Shown: positions 45,485 to 55,331 of the stretch, piece after piece
How the letters are laid out: every line of letters begins with the position of its first letter
Position numbering within the stretch: the first letter of the stretch is position 1
From: DATFVA01 sp963711455
GTDB taxonomy: Bacteria > Bacteroidota > Ignavibacteria > Ignavibacteriales > Ignavibacteriaceae
Direction: 5' to 3'
Assembly: GCA_963711455.1 (NCBI GenBank)
Contig: CAVQEH010000009.1
Span: 124,001-188,000 of the forward strand
DNA length: 64,000 bases
Position numbers and translations under genes: made by a program
Notes under the pieces: model-generated
Database searches by the model: none
The model's input: only the letters and a program-made list of their open reading frames with translations
Told to the model about the DNA's origin: nothing

Positions 45485-46849
45485 ATGATCAAATCGATTA
45501 ATCCGGCGACTGAAAAAGAAATTAAATCATATAATGAGATGGAGCCGAATGAAATAGAAAAGATTGTTTCGTCAGCGGACAAAACTTTTAATGAATGGCA
45601 CAGAACTTCTTTTTCAACGAGATCTCAAAAAATGAAAAAAGCCGGGGAAGTGTTAAGAAAAAATATTGATAAACATGCACGCCTGATGACTGAAGAAATG
45701 GGAAAACCAATTGCACAATCAAGATCGGAGGTTGAAAAATGTGCCTGGGTTTGTGATTACTTTGCTGAAAACGGTGAAGAGTTTTTAAGGGATGATATTA
45801 TTAAAAGTGATGCAGCGAAAAGTTTTATAAGCTTTCAACCTCTCGGTGTTGTGCTTGCAGTTATGCCGTGGAATTTTCCTTACTGGCAGGTATTCCGTTT
45901 TGCCGTCCCGGGCTTAATGGCAGGGAATGCCGGTGTATTGAAACATGCTTCAAATGTAACAGGATGCGCTCTTGCTATTGAAGAGACTTTCAGGGAAGCC
46001 GGATTTCCTGATAATCTGTTCAGGACATTAGTCGTATCATCAAAAAAAATGGATAAGGTAATTGAACTTGAAAAAATTAGAGCAGTTACCTTAACGGGAA
46101 GTGTTCCGGCAGGAAAAGCTGTTGCTTCTAAAGCAGGATCTCTGATTAAAAAAACTGTTTTAGAACTTGGCGGGAGTGATCCTTATATCATACTTGAAGA
46201 CGCAGATCTTGATGCAGCAGCAGAAACTTGCGTGGCTTCAAGATTGATAAACGGCGGACAAAGCTGCATTGCTGCCAAAAGATTTATCGTTGTTAAAGAT
46301 ATTTATAATGATTTCCGCGATCTCTTTGTGGAAAAAATGAAAAAGAAAAAAATGGGCGATCCTTTTGATGAATCAAATGATCTTGGTCCGCAGGCGAGAG
46401 ATAATCTCCGTAATGATCTTCACGACCAGGTTAAAAAAAGTGTTGAGAAAGGTGCAAAGCTTTTACTTGGTGGTGAAATTCCGAAAATGAAAGGAGCGTA
46501 CTATCCTCCCACTGTGCTTGCTAATGTTAAACCGGGTATGCCCGCTTATGATGAAGAATTATTTGGTCCTGCCGCTTCATTAATAAAAGCAAAAGATGAA
46601 AATGAAGCAATTAAAATTGCAAACGATTCAATATTCGGTTTAGGTGCTGCTGTCTTCACTTCTGATGTTGAAAGAGGAGAAAGAATTGCAAAAGAAGAAT
46701 TGAATGCCGGAAATTGTTTTGTTAATTCATTTGTAAAATCTGATCCGAGATTGCCGTTTGGTGGAGTGAAAGAATCAGGTTATGGCAGGGAGCTTTCATT
46801 TCTTGGAATACGTGAGTTCGTAAATATTAAGACAGTCTATGTTAAATAA
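45485..46849 (+). CDS. NAD(P)-dependent aldehyde dehydrogenase (succinate-semialdehyde dehydrogenase-like)
   Basis: A 454-residue aldehyde dehydrogenase. It has MPWNFPYWQVFRFAVPGLMAGN with the catalytic Asn, ELGGSDPYIILEDAD with the general-base Glu near 227, and NGGQSCIAAKR with the nucleophile Cys at about 261. EELFGPAASLIKAKDE and LPFGGVKESGYGRE complete it. It is shorter at the N-terminus than classic GabD and most like the YneI/Sad branch, which oxidises succinate semialdehyde with NAD+. Unlike the protein at 3167 it is not the CoA-acylating type. Substrate choice is inferred from family resemblance only. It seems to be monocistronic. Confidence 0.88.
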   Translation: MIKSINPATEKEIKSYNEMEPNEIEKIVSSADKTFNEWHRTSFSTRSQKMKKAGEVLRKNIDKHARLMTEEMGKPIAQSRSEVEKCAWVCDYFAENGEEFLRDDIIKSDAAKSFISFQPLGVVLAVMPWNFPYWQVFRFAVPGLMAGNAGVLKHASNVTGCALAIEETFREAGFPDNLFRTLVVSSKKMDKVIELEKIRAVTLTGSVPAGKAVASKAGSLIKKTVLELGGSDPYIILEDADLDAAAETCVASRLINGGQSCIAAKRFIVVKDIYNDFRDLFVEKMKKKKMGDPFDESNDLGPQARDNLRNDLHDQVKKSVEKGAKLLLGGEIPKMKGAYYPPTVLANVKPGMPAYDEELFGPAASLIKAKDENEAIKIANDSIFGLGAAVFTSDVERGERIAKEELNAGNCFVNSFVKSDPRLPFGGVKESGYGRELSFLGIREFVNIKTVYVK

Positions 46850-46852
46850 AGT

Positions 46853-46900
46853 GTAAGTTCAAGAGTAAGTTCAGGTTCAAGCACAAGATTAAGAGTAACC
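46853..46900. repeat. short direct repeats after the aldehyde dehydrogenase
   Basis: GTAAGTTCA occurs at 46853-46861 and 46865-46873, with GGTTCAAG and AAGAGTAA variants close by. It is a low-complexity purine-rich stretch without an evident stem. Confidence 0.45.
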
Positions 46901-47052
46901 TTTAAGTCTTATTACAATTTATTTACTTTAAGTGACTATTTGGGTTCGAATTAAATCTGTTCGTGATATTCTCTTTTTGTAGATTACTTTAGGAATAAAT
47001 CATATTTTTATGATGAAATTTATCATTTAAATGGGATTGAACAGATAATTCT

Positions 47053-48363
47053 ATGAATGATTCACTAAAATTCCTTCCTGATTATTTACTTCACAATGGC
47101 ACTACTTTAACTTCAATTGATTTATTTACCTTGCTGCAGAAGCTTGTCGTTGCTCTCTTCATTGGCCTTCTTATCGGTCTTGAACGCGAACACGACAGAC
47201 CAAAAGAAGACAAGATTTTTGCCGGGGTCCGTACAACTCCTTTAATTGCATTGCTTGGATTTGTTGCAGGGCTGATAGCTTCAATTACAACTTATTGGAT
47301 TTATTTTATTATTTTCGGGGGATTCGCTTCACTTGTAACTACCTCTCATGTATATTCGGCAAAATCAGGCAGGCTTGGCGGTACGTCGGAAGTAGCGCTT
47401 TATCTTGTGTTTCTACTTGGCACATTGGTCTATTATAATTTTATAATTCTTGCGGCAGTCATTGCAGTTATCGTTGCACTTTTCCTGACACTGAAATTTC
47501 AGTTTCATCAGTTTGTTGGTAAAGTGAGCGAAGAGGATTTATATGCAACGTTAAAGCTGGCGATTATTACAGTAATTGTACTTCCGCTTTTACCTGATAA
47601 AACTTATGGTCCTTTGGATGTTCTTAATCCAAGGCTGATCTGGTATATGGTTATACTTGTCAGCGGGATAAGCTTTGTTGGTTATATTCTTATGAAAGTA
47701 TATGGTGAAGGGAAGGGAGTTTCACTTACGGGGCTGTTAGGTGGGATGGTATCAAGTACTGCGGTTGCATATTCATTATCAAAAAAGAGCAAAGAGAATT
47801 TATCCCTTTCACCCAATTTTGCCGTGGGAATTATTCTTGCTTCTACCGTAATGTATTTCCGTATTTTTATAGTTGTGCTTGTTTTTAACAGTTCGATTTT
47901 GTCCGAACTCTGGCTGCCATTATTAATATTTATAGTTTGCGGATTTATAGTCAGTCTGATAATGTCAAAGAAATTTGTTAATGGTAAGCATGAGCAAATT
48001 GAACTTACAAATCCATTCAGATTAAAGTCGGCTATTTTATTCGGGATAATTTTCGGGATAGTAATCTTTGTGGCTAAAGCTGCGCAGATCTATTTAGGAT
48101 CAGGTGGTTTATATGCTGCCAGTGCTCTTGCCGGCTTAACAAGCGTTGATGCAATTGTTCTATCACTTGCGAAATTTGCAGCCGGAAAACTTTCTCTACA
48201 GATAGTTGTGACGGCAATTATACTTGCCACTATTTCAAATAATATTGTAAAGGCATTAATTACATTATTCACCGGTTCGGATCAATTGAGAAAATATGTA
48301 TTTGCCGGTTTGGGAATTTTATCTGGAGTTTCCGTTATTTATTTACTTTTTATTTTAATATAA
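47053..48363 (+). CDS. MgtC/SapB family membrane protein with DUF4010-like C-terminus
   Basis: The 436-residue protein has about twelve hydrophobic segments. The N-terminal third contains LFIGLLIGLEREHDRP and the VRTTPLIALLGFVAG pattern of the MgtC/SapB family. The C-terminal two thirds resemble DUF4010, with LTGLLGGMVSSTAVAYSLS and YAASALAGLTSVDAIVLSLAK. MgtC itself modulates ATP synthase and Mg2+ adaptation, but fused MgtC-DUF4010 proteins have no established function, so none is claimed. It stands alone and has a good terminator at its end. Confidence 0.87.
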   Translation: MNDSLKFLPDYLLHNGTTLTSIDLFTLLQKLVVALFIGLLIGLEREHDRPKEDKIFAGVRTTPLIALLGFVAGLIASITTYWIYFIIFGGFASLVTTSHVYSAKSGRLGGTSEVALYLVFLLGTLVYYNFIILAAVIAVIVALFLTLKFQFHQFVGKVSEEDLYATLKLAIITVIVLPLLPDKTYGPLDVLNPRLIWYMVILVSGISFVGYILMKVYGEGKGVSLTGLLGGMVSSTAVAYSLSKKSKENLSLSPNFAVGIILASTVMYFRIFIVVLVFNSSILSELWLPLLIFIVCGFIVSLIMSKKFVNGKHEQIELTNPFRLKSAILFGIIFGIVIFVAKAAQIYLGSGGLYAASALAGLTSVDAIVLSLAKFAAGKLSLQIVVTAIILATISNNIVKALITLFTGSDQLRKYVFAGLGILSGVSVIYLLFILI

Positions 48364-48384
48364 AAAAGGCTCTTTCGAGCCTTT
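48364..48384. terminator. terminator after the MgtC-family gene
   Basis: AAAAGGCTC pairs with GAGCCTTT around TTTC. The A and T flanks allow it to work from either side, including for the small minus-strand gene ending at 48432. Confidence 0.82.
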
Positions 48385-48431
48385 ATAATTATTTTCCTGT
48401 TGATAATTTTTTTCGTTTAAAAATAAATTAT

Positions 48432-48581
48432 TTAAATCACCCTTCTTCCCTGGATTAACCTGATTATTAATGTAATAACTGCTAAAATTAGTAATATATG
48501 TATGAATCCACCCAATGTATACGAGGTAACAACACCTAATAACCATAGTATCAGTAGAATCACAAAAATAGTCCATAGCAT
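48432..48581 (-). CDS. small lmo0937-family (DUF5670) membrane protein
   Basis: A 49-residue gene too short for usual length cut-offs. It starts MLWTIFVILLILWLLGVV, continues with TSYTLGGFIHILLILAV and ends RLIQGRRVI. This is the lmo0937/DUF5670 pattern: two membrane helices joined by a TSYTxGGxIHxLL turn and a short basic tail. Members are common, tiny, and often stress-linked in Bacteroidota, with no known activity. GAGGAG lies about 10 bases before the ATG at 48581. It is transcribed towards the MgtC-family gene and probably shares the terminator at 48364. Confidence 0.85.
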   Translation of the reverse strand: MLWTIFVILLILWLLGVVTSYTLGGFIHILLILAVITLIIRLIQGRRVI

Positions 48582-48757
48582 AAGATTTTCTCCTCAATAA
48601 TTAATTTTGTATTTATGACTGGTGCAATTACAAAATATTGTTATATACTTATAATCACCATTGATACGGTCACAGTAATTTTGTTTTGTGATTTGATTTA
48701 AAAAATAACGTGAAGCCTGATACAAAATAATATTAGTAATAATCAGTACGATCAGAA

Positions 48758-49486
48758 TTGAATAATTTTAAGCTCATAATTCAATATGATGGAACGAAAT
48801 ATTCCGGCTGGCAAATTCAGAAAAATCAAAATACAATCCAGCAGAAAATATCAGATTCAATTGAAATTATCTTGAAAGAGAAAGTGAATTTTATTGGATC
48901 AGGAAGGACGGATACAGGTGTTCACGCTTTAGGGCAGGCTGCAAATTTTAAATCAGAACAAAAAATTAATATTCATAAATTTCAGTATTCCCTTAATTCT
49001 ATTCTTCCCAATGACATAGTAGTTTTAAAAATGGAACGGGTAAGTGAAAACTTTCACTCGAGATTTGATGCAAAAAAAAGAACTTATTTTTACCTTATTA
49101 CAAAGCACAAATCACCTTTCTATTTCAGATATTCTTATTTTTATCCTTATCAGGCTGATATAGCGAAGCTTAATCAACTATCGACATCATTTACAGGCAA
49201 AAAAGATTTTACTTCATTTTCCAGGAAGAGGTCGGACACAAAAAATAAAATTTGTGAAGTCTACGAAGCCAGGTGGAAAGAAACGAAAGACTTTATTCTG
49301 TTTTACATTTCCGCTGACAGATTTCTTCATGGAATGGTAAGGACTATCGTTGGTACTCTTCTTTATTCTTTAAAAAATAATTTAGATGGTAAATACATAG
49401 AAGATATCTTTTCAGAAAAAAACCGGGAAGCTGCCGATGAAGCAGTCCCTGCAAAAGGATTATTCCTATTTAAAGTAAAATATTAA
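48758..49486 (+). CDS. truA: tRNA pseudouridine synthase A
   Basis: The 242-residue enzyme has KLIIQYDGTKYSGWQIQ at the start, the catalytic GSGRTDTGVHALGQ with Asp52, RFDAKKRTYFYLI, DFTSFSRKRSDTKN and FLHGMVRTIVGTLL, all standard for TruA. It makes pseudouridine at positions 38-40 of tRNA anticodon arms. The start is TTG at 48758. No ATG precedes the first beta strand, so this is the only sensible start, though no clear ribosome site is present. Length is typical. Confidence 0.95.
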   Translation: MNNFKLIIQYDGTKYSGWQIQKNQNTIQQKISDSIEIILKEKVNFIGSGRTDTGVHALGQAANFKSEQKINIHKFQYSLNSILPNDIVVLKMERVSENFHSRFDAKKRTYFYLITKHKSPFYFRYSYFYPYQADIAKLNQLSTSFTGKKDFTSFSRKRSDTKNKICEVYEARWKETKDFILFYISADRFLHGMVRTIVGTLLYSLKNNLDGKYIEDIFSEKNREAADEAVPAKGLFLFKVKY

Positions 49487-49521
49487 TTTGAAATCCTAAT
49501 AAATTATTTAAAAGGAAATTC

Positions 49522-49992
49522 ATGGAATTTCTCGCAAGCATTCATCCAAAAATTATTCATTTCCCCATAGCCTTTTTACTTATTTATGTTTTACTGGAGA
49601 TTACCGGGGTTCTGACAAAGAAAGAATTTTTTCAGAAGAGTGCTCATTTATTTTTATTCCTTGGAGTTTTAGCAACCGTAGCTGCGGTCATTACCGGGAA
49701 CCAGGCTGCAGATGTGGCATCGAAATGGGAAGATAAAGGAGCAGTAATTCCATTCGGATTAATTTCAGAGCACGAAGAATATGCGACAATTACTCTCTGG
49801 TATTTTACCGCTTTACTGGTTCTCCGCACCTTCTATGTAATCAAAAAAAAATTCAGGGGATATATTCAATACGTGTTTATTTTACTTGCCATCATCGGAG
49901 CTTACCTTGTGTATCAAACAGGGGATAATGGAGGAAAATTAGTGTTTGATCATGGTGTCGGAACAGAATTGAAAAAAGAAGAAATTCAGTAA
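49522..49992 (+). CDS. DUF2231 domain membrane protein
   Basis: A 156-residue protein with four membrane segments (about 12-30, 41-62, 86-106, 114-132). It begins MEFLASIHPKIIHFPIAFLL, the HPxxxHFP pattern of DUF2231 proteins, and has GNQAADVASKWEDKGA and SEHEEYATITLWYF after the second helix. The histidines are placed as in heme-type or redox-associated membrane proteins, but no function is established. AAAGGAAA precedes the start. A 15-base gap leads to the next membrane protein, so the two are probably co-transcribed. Confidence 0.82.
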   Translation: MEFLASIHPKIIHFPIAFLLIYVLLEITGVLTKKEFFQKSAHLFLFLGVLATVAAVITGNQAADVASKWEDKGAVIPFGLISEHEEYATITLWYFTALLVLRTFYVIKKKFRGYIQYVFILLAIIGAYLVYQTGDNGGKLVFDHGVGTELKKEEIQ

Positions 49993-50007
49993 CCAGAAAG
50001 ATTATTC

Positions 50008-50817
50008 TTGAACCTTTTTAGAATTATACTTGCTGTACTTCTTGTAAATGCTTCCGGGATAATATTAAGATATTTTGAGTTAGATACTTATTTTATCTTT
50101 TTAGGATTCAGGTTCCACTTAAGTGCCGTTCTTCCTTTTCTTATTCTTCTTAATGAAAAAAATCTGCACATTCTTTCCGTATCTTTCAGGAAGCCAGTTT
50201 TTAAAAGGAAGTCCATACCTTTTTTATGGTTAATTATTTCCCTTATCGGATTCTTTTCCATTCTGTTTATTTTTGAAAAAATTAAACCGGGAGATCCGGA
50301 TTATTTTTATGAGTTTGGTATATCTTCGATATTTGATTTCCCGTTATACCTTATATGGAATTTTCCACAACTCTGTTTTTTATTCCTGACCCTGACAATT
50401 TTTTCCCGTTTAAATAGATTGTCTTATTTCAATTCTTTTATTGGCTGCATCTCTTTATTTGCCTATGAGCTGGTTCCTTTTAATTCCGGATTAAATTATT
50501 CGGGAATTATTTCATTTATTTTCATCTCATTAACAGCATCATTTTTCGTTACAAAGCTCCGGAATTTATATTGGTTTGCGTTTATGATTTTCAGTTCGGT
50601 GTGGAGTATAATTCTTCTCTTCGGAAGTAAATCCGAAATAATTATCAATATCTTTTTTGCAAAAGAGTACACTAACTGGGATGGATTTTTTAAAGTGAGT
50701 AAAGAGATAAATCCATATATTATCACAGCTTTTTTCCTGGTCATATTAATTATAGTGTTTTTTTATGCGGTATTCTTTAAAAAGAATCCGGGTAATAAAA
50801 AAGAGAATATTTTTTAG
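50008..50817 (+). CDS. hypothetical multi-pass membrane protein
   Basis: I do not recognise this 269-residue protein. It has about eight hydrophobic segments (the first LFRIILAVLLVNASGIIL, the last FFLVILIIVFFYAVFF) joined by short loops, and a basic end (KKNPGNKKENIF). The start is TTG at 50008, 15 bases after the DUF2231 gene stop. Its layout recalls CAAX-protease-like or acyltransferase-like membrane proteins, but their glutamate and histidine motifs are absent. It is probably in an operon with the DUF2231 gene. Confidence 0.6.
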   Translation: MNLFRIILAVLLVNASGIILRYFELDTYFIFLGFRFHLSAVLPFLILLNEKNLHILSVSFRKPVFKRKSIPFLWLIISLIGFFSILFIFEKIKPGDPDYFYEFGISSIFDFPLYLIWNFPQLCFLFLTLTIFSRLNRLSYFNSFIGCISLFAYELVPFNSGLNYSGIISFIFISLTASFFVTKLRNLYWFAFMIFSSVWSIILLFGSKSEIIINIFFAKEYTNWDGFFKVSKEINPYIITAFFLVILIIVFFYAVFFKKNPGNKKENIF

Positions 50818-50898
50818 ATAATTAATTTCTATTTCTGTAAATTGCGCAGCACAATTGTAGCTCAGGTTTAGTATATATTAACTAAAAATGAATGTACA

Positions 50899-51978
50899 AT
50901 GAAATTATTTTTACTATCTATCATATTAGCTTTCAGTTCATTAAGCATTGCACAGCAGGCGTCTGATTATTTTCCTGCCCAGACAGGTTATCAATGGAAT
51001 TATAAAGTAACACCTCTCGATTCCGCCAACAATGAGATTGATTCACTTTCATATTTCAGGGCAGACTCATTTGCAGTGACTTCTAATTTTATGGGCAGAA
51101 ATGCCGATTTTGTTTTATCAAAATCAGGACCCTTAAATCTGATTAATTTTATGCCTTATACAGACACATCATTTTTTTCCTTTGAAAACGCAGACGGTTA
51201 CCAGTATTTCAAAATATCAAACCTTGGAAACCTGGTTGCAGTTCTGGATTCAGTTGGCCTGGATTCAACCGTTCTTGGGGTTATACAATCCTTTGAAGAG
51301 TGGTATTCTGTATTTCGTTTTGCTCAGCCTGTTGGAAGTGAATATACAATATTTTCAAAAGATACAACGATCAATCTTAGCGGCAGTAATTTACCACTGC
51401 GTTTCCAATACCTTGGTAAAAGGTTTAGTGACGAAACTATTCAGACAGAGGCAGGAACATACTTATGTAAGCAATTTCTTTTATCAACAGTGGTAAGTTA
51501 TATAATATTTCCTCCCAACCTTACATTGGAACTTTTTAGATTAACTACCACAAAATGGATTTCACAGAATGTCTGGCTGGTTCAGGAAATTTCACCTTCT
51601 ACAAATATAGATTTAAGTTTTATCGGTTATCCCGCTTTTACAATCCCGGGAACCAAAACAGTTTTAATTCCTCTAATAACCGATGTTAAATTTTCAGAAT
51701 CTTCTCCTTCTGATTTTGCATTATTACAGAATTACCCGAATCCGTTTAACCCTTCGACTAAAATCAATTTCTGGATTCCCGAACCGGGTAATGTTTCATT
51801 AAAAGTTTATGATATTCTGGGCAGAGAAGTTTCTACATTGCTGAATGAGCAAAAGAATGCCGGCAGTTATTCAGTTTCGTTTGACCCGGAATCAAATAAA
51901 TTATCAAGCGGTATTTATTTTTATGTCCTGAAATTTAAGGGAATGGAACTAACTAATAAGATGGTATTTCTAAAGTAA
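50899..51978 (+). CDS. C1: secreted protein with T9SS type A sorting domain
   Basis: The 359-residue protein has a signal peptide (about 1-18, ending LSIAQ). A domain of unknown type at about 20-260 opens QASDYFPAQTGYQWNYKV, then comes the sorting tail NYPNPFNPSTKINFWIP to NKMVFLK. The DYFPxQxGYxWxYKV opening is common to secreted Ignavibacteria proteins of unknown role. It is the first of a tandem pair with C2, which is closely similar over the main domain. Unlike C2 it lacks a VELTSF-type domain before the tail. Export by Sec and T9SS is expected, and the function is unknown. Confidence 0.82.
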   Translation: MKLFLLSIILAFSSLSIAQQASDYFPAQTGYQWNYKVTPLDSANNEIDSLSYFRADSFAVTSNFMGRNADFVLSKSGPLNLINFMPYTDTSFFSFENADGYQYFKISNLGNLVAVLDSVGLDSTVLGVIQSFEEWYSVFRFAQPVGSEYTIFSKDTTINLSGSNLPLRFQYLGKRFSDETIQTEAGTYLCKQFLLSTVVSYIIFPPNLTLELFRLTTTKWISQNVWLVQEISPSTNIDLSFIGYPAFTIPGTKTVLIPLITDVKFSESSPSDFALLQNYPNPFNPSTKINFWIPEPGNVSLKVYDILGREVSTLLNEQKNAGSYSVSFDPESNKLSSGIYFYVLKFKGMELTNKMVFLK

Positions 51979-52053
51979 AACTATTGAAGATTTTAATTCA
52001 CAATTTTGCTAACTACCTGAGTTCAAAAAATATTGAATAAGAAAAATCACAAA

Positions 52054-53403
52054 ATGAAAATATTGGTTTTTTCAGGTTTAGTAATGCTCAGTACAATTGT
52101 ACTTGCCCAGCAGGCTTCTGATTATTTTCCATCGCAAACCGGCTACAACTGGAGTTATAAAGTTTTTCCTCTTGATTCTGCAAATAATCAAATAGATTCG
52201 CTTTCATATTTCAGGGCAGATTCCTTTGCCGTTACTACAAATTATCTTGGAAGGAACGCTGATCTTGTTGTATCAAAAACAGGACCTTTAAATATTATTA
52301 ATTCTTTACCATATACAGACAGTTCTTATTTCTCATTTGAAAATACGGATGGTTACCAGTACTTCAGTGTTTCAAATCTTGGTAATCTTGTATCGCTTTT
52401 GGATTCGATAGGACTCGATTCGACTCTGTTAGGTGTTATACTGTCATTCGAAGACTGGTATCCTGTTTATCGTTTTGGTCAGTCTGTTGGAAATGAATAT
52501 ACAATTTTTACTAAAGATACGACTATAAATCTTGGCGGCAGTGATTTACCTTTACGTTTTCAATATTTAGGAAAGAGATTGGCGGATGACACCGTTCAGA
52601 CAGAAACAGGAACCTATGCCTGTAAGCAATTTCTATTATCAACAGTTGTAAAATATATAATAATTCCTCCTAATATTACTTTTGAGCTGTTCAGATTAAC
52701 AACGACAAAATGGATTTCACAAAACATCTGGCTTGTCCAGGAAATTTCGCCATCCACAACAATAGATTTAAGTTTTATTGGATATCCTGTTTTTACTGTT
52801 CTTGGAACTAAAACAGTATTAACTCCCTCATTTGTTAATGTGGAATTAACTTCTTTCACTGGAAGCTTAAATAATTCTGGCCAGGTTGTTCTTAACTGGC
52901 AGACAGCAACTGAAACAAATAACAGAGTATTTGAAATTGAAAGGAAAACATTAAACGGCGCTTATACAGTTATTGGGTATGTTAATGGAGCAGGTACAAC
53001 AACTGAACCACATAGTTATTCTTTTATTGACAGAAATGTTAATACTGGTGTTTGTACTTACAGATTAAAACAAATTGATTTTGATGGCAGCTATGAATAT
53101 TCTAATGCTGTTGAAATCAGTGTTAATGGAAAAATGCGGTTTAACCTTGCCCAGAATTATCCGAATCCGTTTAATCCTTCAACGAATATTGAGTTCAAAA
53201 TTCCTGAATCGGGAGACGTTTCATTAAAGGTTTATAATGTTCTTGGGAAAGAAGTTCTTACACTAATAAATGAACAAAAAAATGCCGGCACCTATTCAAT
53301 GAAGTTTAACCCGGAATCTGATAAGTTATCAAGCGGTATTTATTTTTATGTGCTTAAATTTAAAGGATTACAGCTAAATCATAAAATGATTTTTCTTAAG
53401 TAA
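52054..53403 (+). CDS. C2: secreted protein with VELTSF domain and T9SS type A sorting domain
   Basis: The start at ATG 52054 (MKILVFSGLVMLS) gives a clean signal peptide ending VLAQ; an upstream TTG at 52033 would add only a polar stub. The protein then has 449 residues. The main domain (QASDYFPSQTGYNWSYKV onward) is a close copy of C1. After about residue 262 comes a domain absent from C1, starting NVELTSFTGSLNNSG and containing WQTATETNNRVFEIERK, then the tail NYPNPFNPSTNIEF to NHKMIFLK. It should be secreted and processed as for C1. Confidence 0.83.
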   Translation: MKILVFSGLVMLSTIVLAQQASDYFPSQTGYNWSYKVFPLDSANNQIDSLSYFRADSFAVTTNYLGRNADLVVSKTGPLNIINSLPYTDSSYFSFENTDGYQYFSVSNLGNLVSLLDSIGLDSTLLGVILSFEDWYPVYRFGQSVGNEYTIFTKDTTINLGGSDLPLRFQYLGKRLADDTVQTETGTYACKQFLLSTVVKYIIIPPNITFELFRLTTTKWISQNIWLVQEISPSTTIDLSFIGYPVFTVLGTKTVLTPSFVNVELTSFTGSLNNSGQVVLNWQTATETNNRVFEIERKTLNGAYTVIGYVNGAGTTTEPHSYSFIDRNVNTGVCTYRLKQIDFDGSYEYSNAVEISVNGKMRFNLAQNYPNPFNPSTNIEFKIPESGDVSLKVYNVLGKEVLTLINEQKNAGTYSMKFNPESDKLSSGIYFYVLKFKGLQLNHKMIFLK

Positions 53404-53465
53404 ATTAATTAATAATTTTTTTCATAACAATTAATAATCAGAACCTGTAAAGGGGTTTATCAATT

Positions 53466-55316
53466 ATGCATTATTATTTTCAGTCCAAAAAGTTTTTCAC
53501 CACAGCGGATACTGTCTCTCTTCCTTCAAGGGAAGATATTGAAGAAAAATATAAGTGGAGTCTTACAGATATTTATAAATCAATTGACGACTGGGAAGCA
53601 GATTTCAAATGGATAAATGATAATCTTGATGGATATAAAAAATTTATCGGAACACTTGGAAATAGTTCTGAGCAGCTTCTTAATTGCTTTAAGTTTGATG
53701 ATGAAATAGGAATAAAGCTGGAACGTCTTTATTTGTATTCTATGCTGGCAAAAGACAGCGACCTGAGAGTTGGTAAATTTCAATCAATGGATGAAAGGAT
53801 TAAATCACTTTACTCCAAAATCTCAACGGTAAGTTCGTTTATTAAACCGGAACTTTTACGGATACCGGATAATAAATTGATGAGCATGATTCACTCAAAT
53901 GATGAATTGAAAATATATAAACATTCCATTGAAGATTTGCTTAGAAGAAAATCTCACACTCTTACAAAAGAAGAGGAAGAAATATTGGCTCTTGCAGGTG
54001 AACTTACGCCAACCTCTTATAATGTCTTTTCAATATTTACAAATGCCGATTTGAAGTTTCCCATTGTCATTGATGAAAACGGTAAAGAAGTGCAATTGTC
54101 TCATGGAAGATATTATGCTGCATTATATTCAGGCGACAGAGAATACAGGGAGCGTGCATTTAAATCTTACTTTCAACCCTTTGTCGATTTTTCAAATACA
54201 CTGTCTGTTTTATTCACCGGCAGCCTGAAGTCTAATATCTTTAATGCCAAAGCACGTAAATATAACAGCGCAAGAGAGGCTGCACTTGATAGAAATAATA
54301 TTCCGGTTTCTGTATATGACAATCTTGTTAAAACTGTTAATGATAATCTCGCTCCAATGCATCGCTGGGCCGGGTTAAAGAAAAAAATACTAAAACTGAA
54401 GGAGCTTCATCCGTATGATGTTTATGTTTCATTATTCCCGGCTGCTTTTGATAAAAAATATCCTTATGAAGAAGCAAAAAAAATAGTTTATGATGCTTTA
54501 AAACCTTTGGGAGAAAATTATTTGCAGTCTCTTAAAGCTGCGTTTGACAACCGGTGGATAGATGTATATGAAACCCAGGCAAAAAAAAGCGGCGCTTATT
54601 CATCAGGAACCACTTATGGCGTTCATCCGTATGTTCTGCTAAACTGGACTGATCTTCTTAATGATGTCTTTACGTTGAGCCACGAGATGGGACATAACAT
54701 GCATTCTTTCTATACCGGTAAAACTCAGCCATATCCTTATTCCAATTATACTATCTTCCTGGCTGAGGTTGCTTCGACATTTAATGAATCACTTCTGCTT
54801 GAGCATTTCATTAAAATGGCAGAAACACGGGAAGAGAAATTATATTTTATAGAAAAATATCTAAATAATGTGACCTCTACTTTTTACAGGCAAACTATGT
54901 TTGCAGAATTCGAATCTCTTGTTTATGAAAAGACAGAAGGCGGTATGGCTTTAACATCGGAAGAATTATGTGAAATTTACAAAAGTATTTATCAAAAGTA
55001 CTGGGGACCTGAAATGGTAATAGATAAAGAGGAAGAATACACCTGGGCAAGAGTTCCGCACTTTTATTATAATTTTTATGTTTACCAGTATGCAACGGGT
55101 TTTGCCGCCTCGGAAGTGCTCTCACAAAAAGTAATTAAAGAAGGAGAGCCTGCTGTTGAAAAATATCTGAACTTTCTTAAATCAGGAAGTTCGGATTATT
55201 CAATAAATATTCTTGCAAAAGCAGGAGTAAATATGAATTCATCAGAACCTGTTTCTGCAGTAAGCCGGAAGATGAATTTACTTTTAGATGAAGTGGAAAA
55301 TTTAATTAATGATTAA
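53466..55316 (+). CDS. pepF: oligoendopeptidase F
   Basis: A 616-residue M3-family zinc peptidase. SREDIEEKYKWSLTDIYKS near the start and LSHEMGHNMHSFYTG with HExxH at about 406-410 are typical of PepF. So are VASTFNESLLLEHF, YFIEKYLNNVTSTFYRQTMFAEFE and VPHFYYNFYVYQYATGFAAS. It degrades oligopeptides of about 7-17 residues, normally in the cytoplasm, and no signal peptide is visible. AAGGGG lies 12-17 bases before the start; an internal start is possible because the first 20 residues are poorly conserved in the family. It follows C2 by 62 bases and precedes the IMPDH-like gene by 15. Confidence 0.94.
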   Translation: MHYYFQSKKFFTTADTVSLPSREDIEEKYKWSLTDIYKSIDDWEADFKWINDNLDGYKKFIGTLGNSSEQLLNCFKFDDEIGIKLERLYLYSMLAKDSDLRVGKFQSMDERIKSLYSKISTVSSFIKPELLRIPDNKLMSMIHSNDELKIYKHSIEDLLRRKSHTLTKEEEEILALAGELTPTSYNVFSIFTNADLKFPIVIDENGKEVQLSHGRYYAALYSGDREYRERAFKSYFQPFVDFSNTLSVLFTGSLKSNIFNAKARKYNSAREAALDRNNIPVSVYDNLVKTVNDNLAPMHRWAGLKKKILKLKELHPYDVYVSLFPAAFDKKYPYEEAKKIVYDALKPLGENYLQSLKAAFDNRWIDVYETQAKKSGAYSSGTTYGVHPYVLLNWTDLLNDVFTLSHEMGHNMHSFYTGKTQPYPYSNYTIFLAEVASTFNESLLLEHFIKMAETREEKLYFIEKYLNNVTSTFYRQTMFAEFESLVYEKTEGGMALTSEELCEIYKSIYQKYWGPEMVIDKEEEYTWARVPHFYYNFYVYQYATGFAASEVLSQKVIKEGEPAVEKYLNFLKSGSSDYSINILAKAGVNMNSSEPVSAVSRKMNLLLDEVENLIND

Positions 55317-55331
55317 ACCAGATAGAATAAA

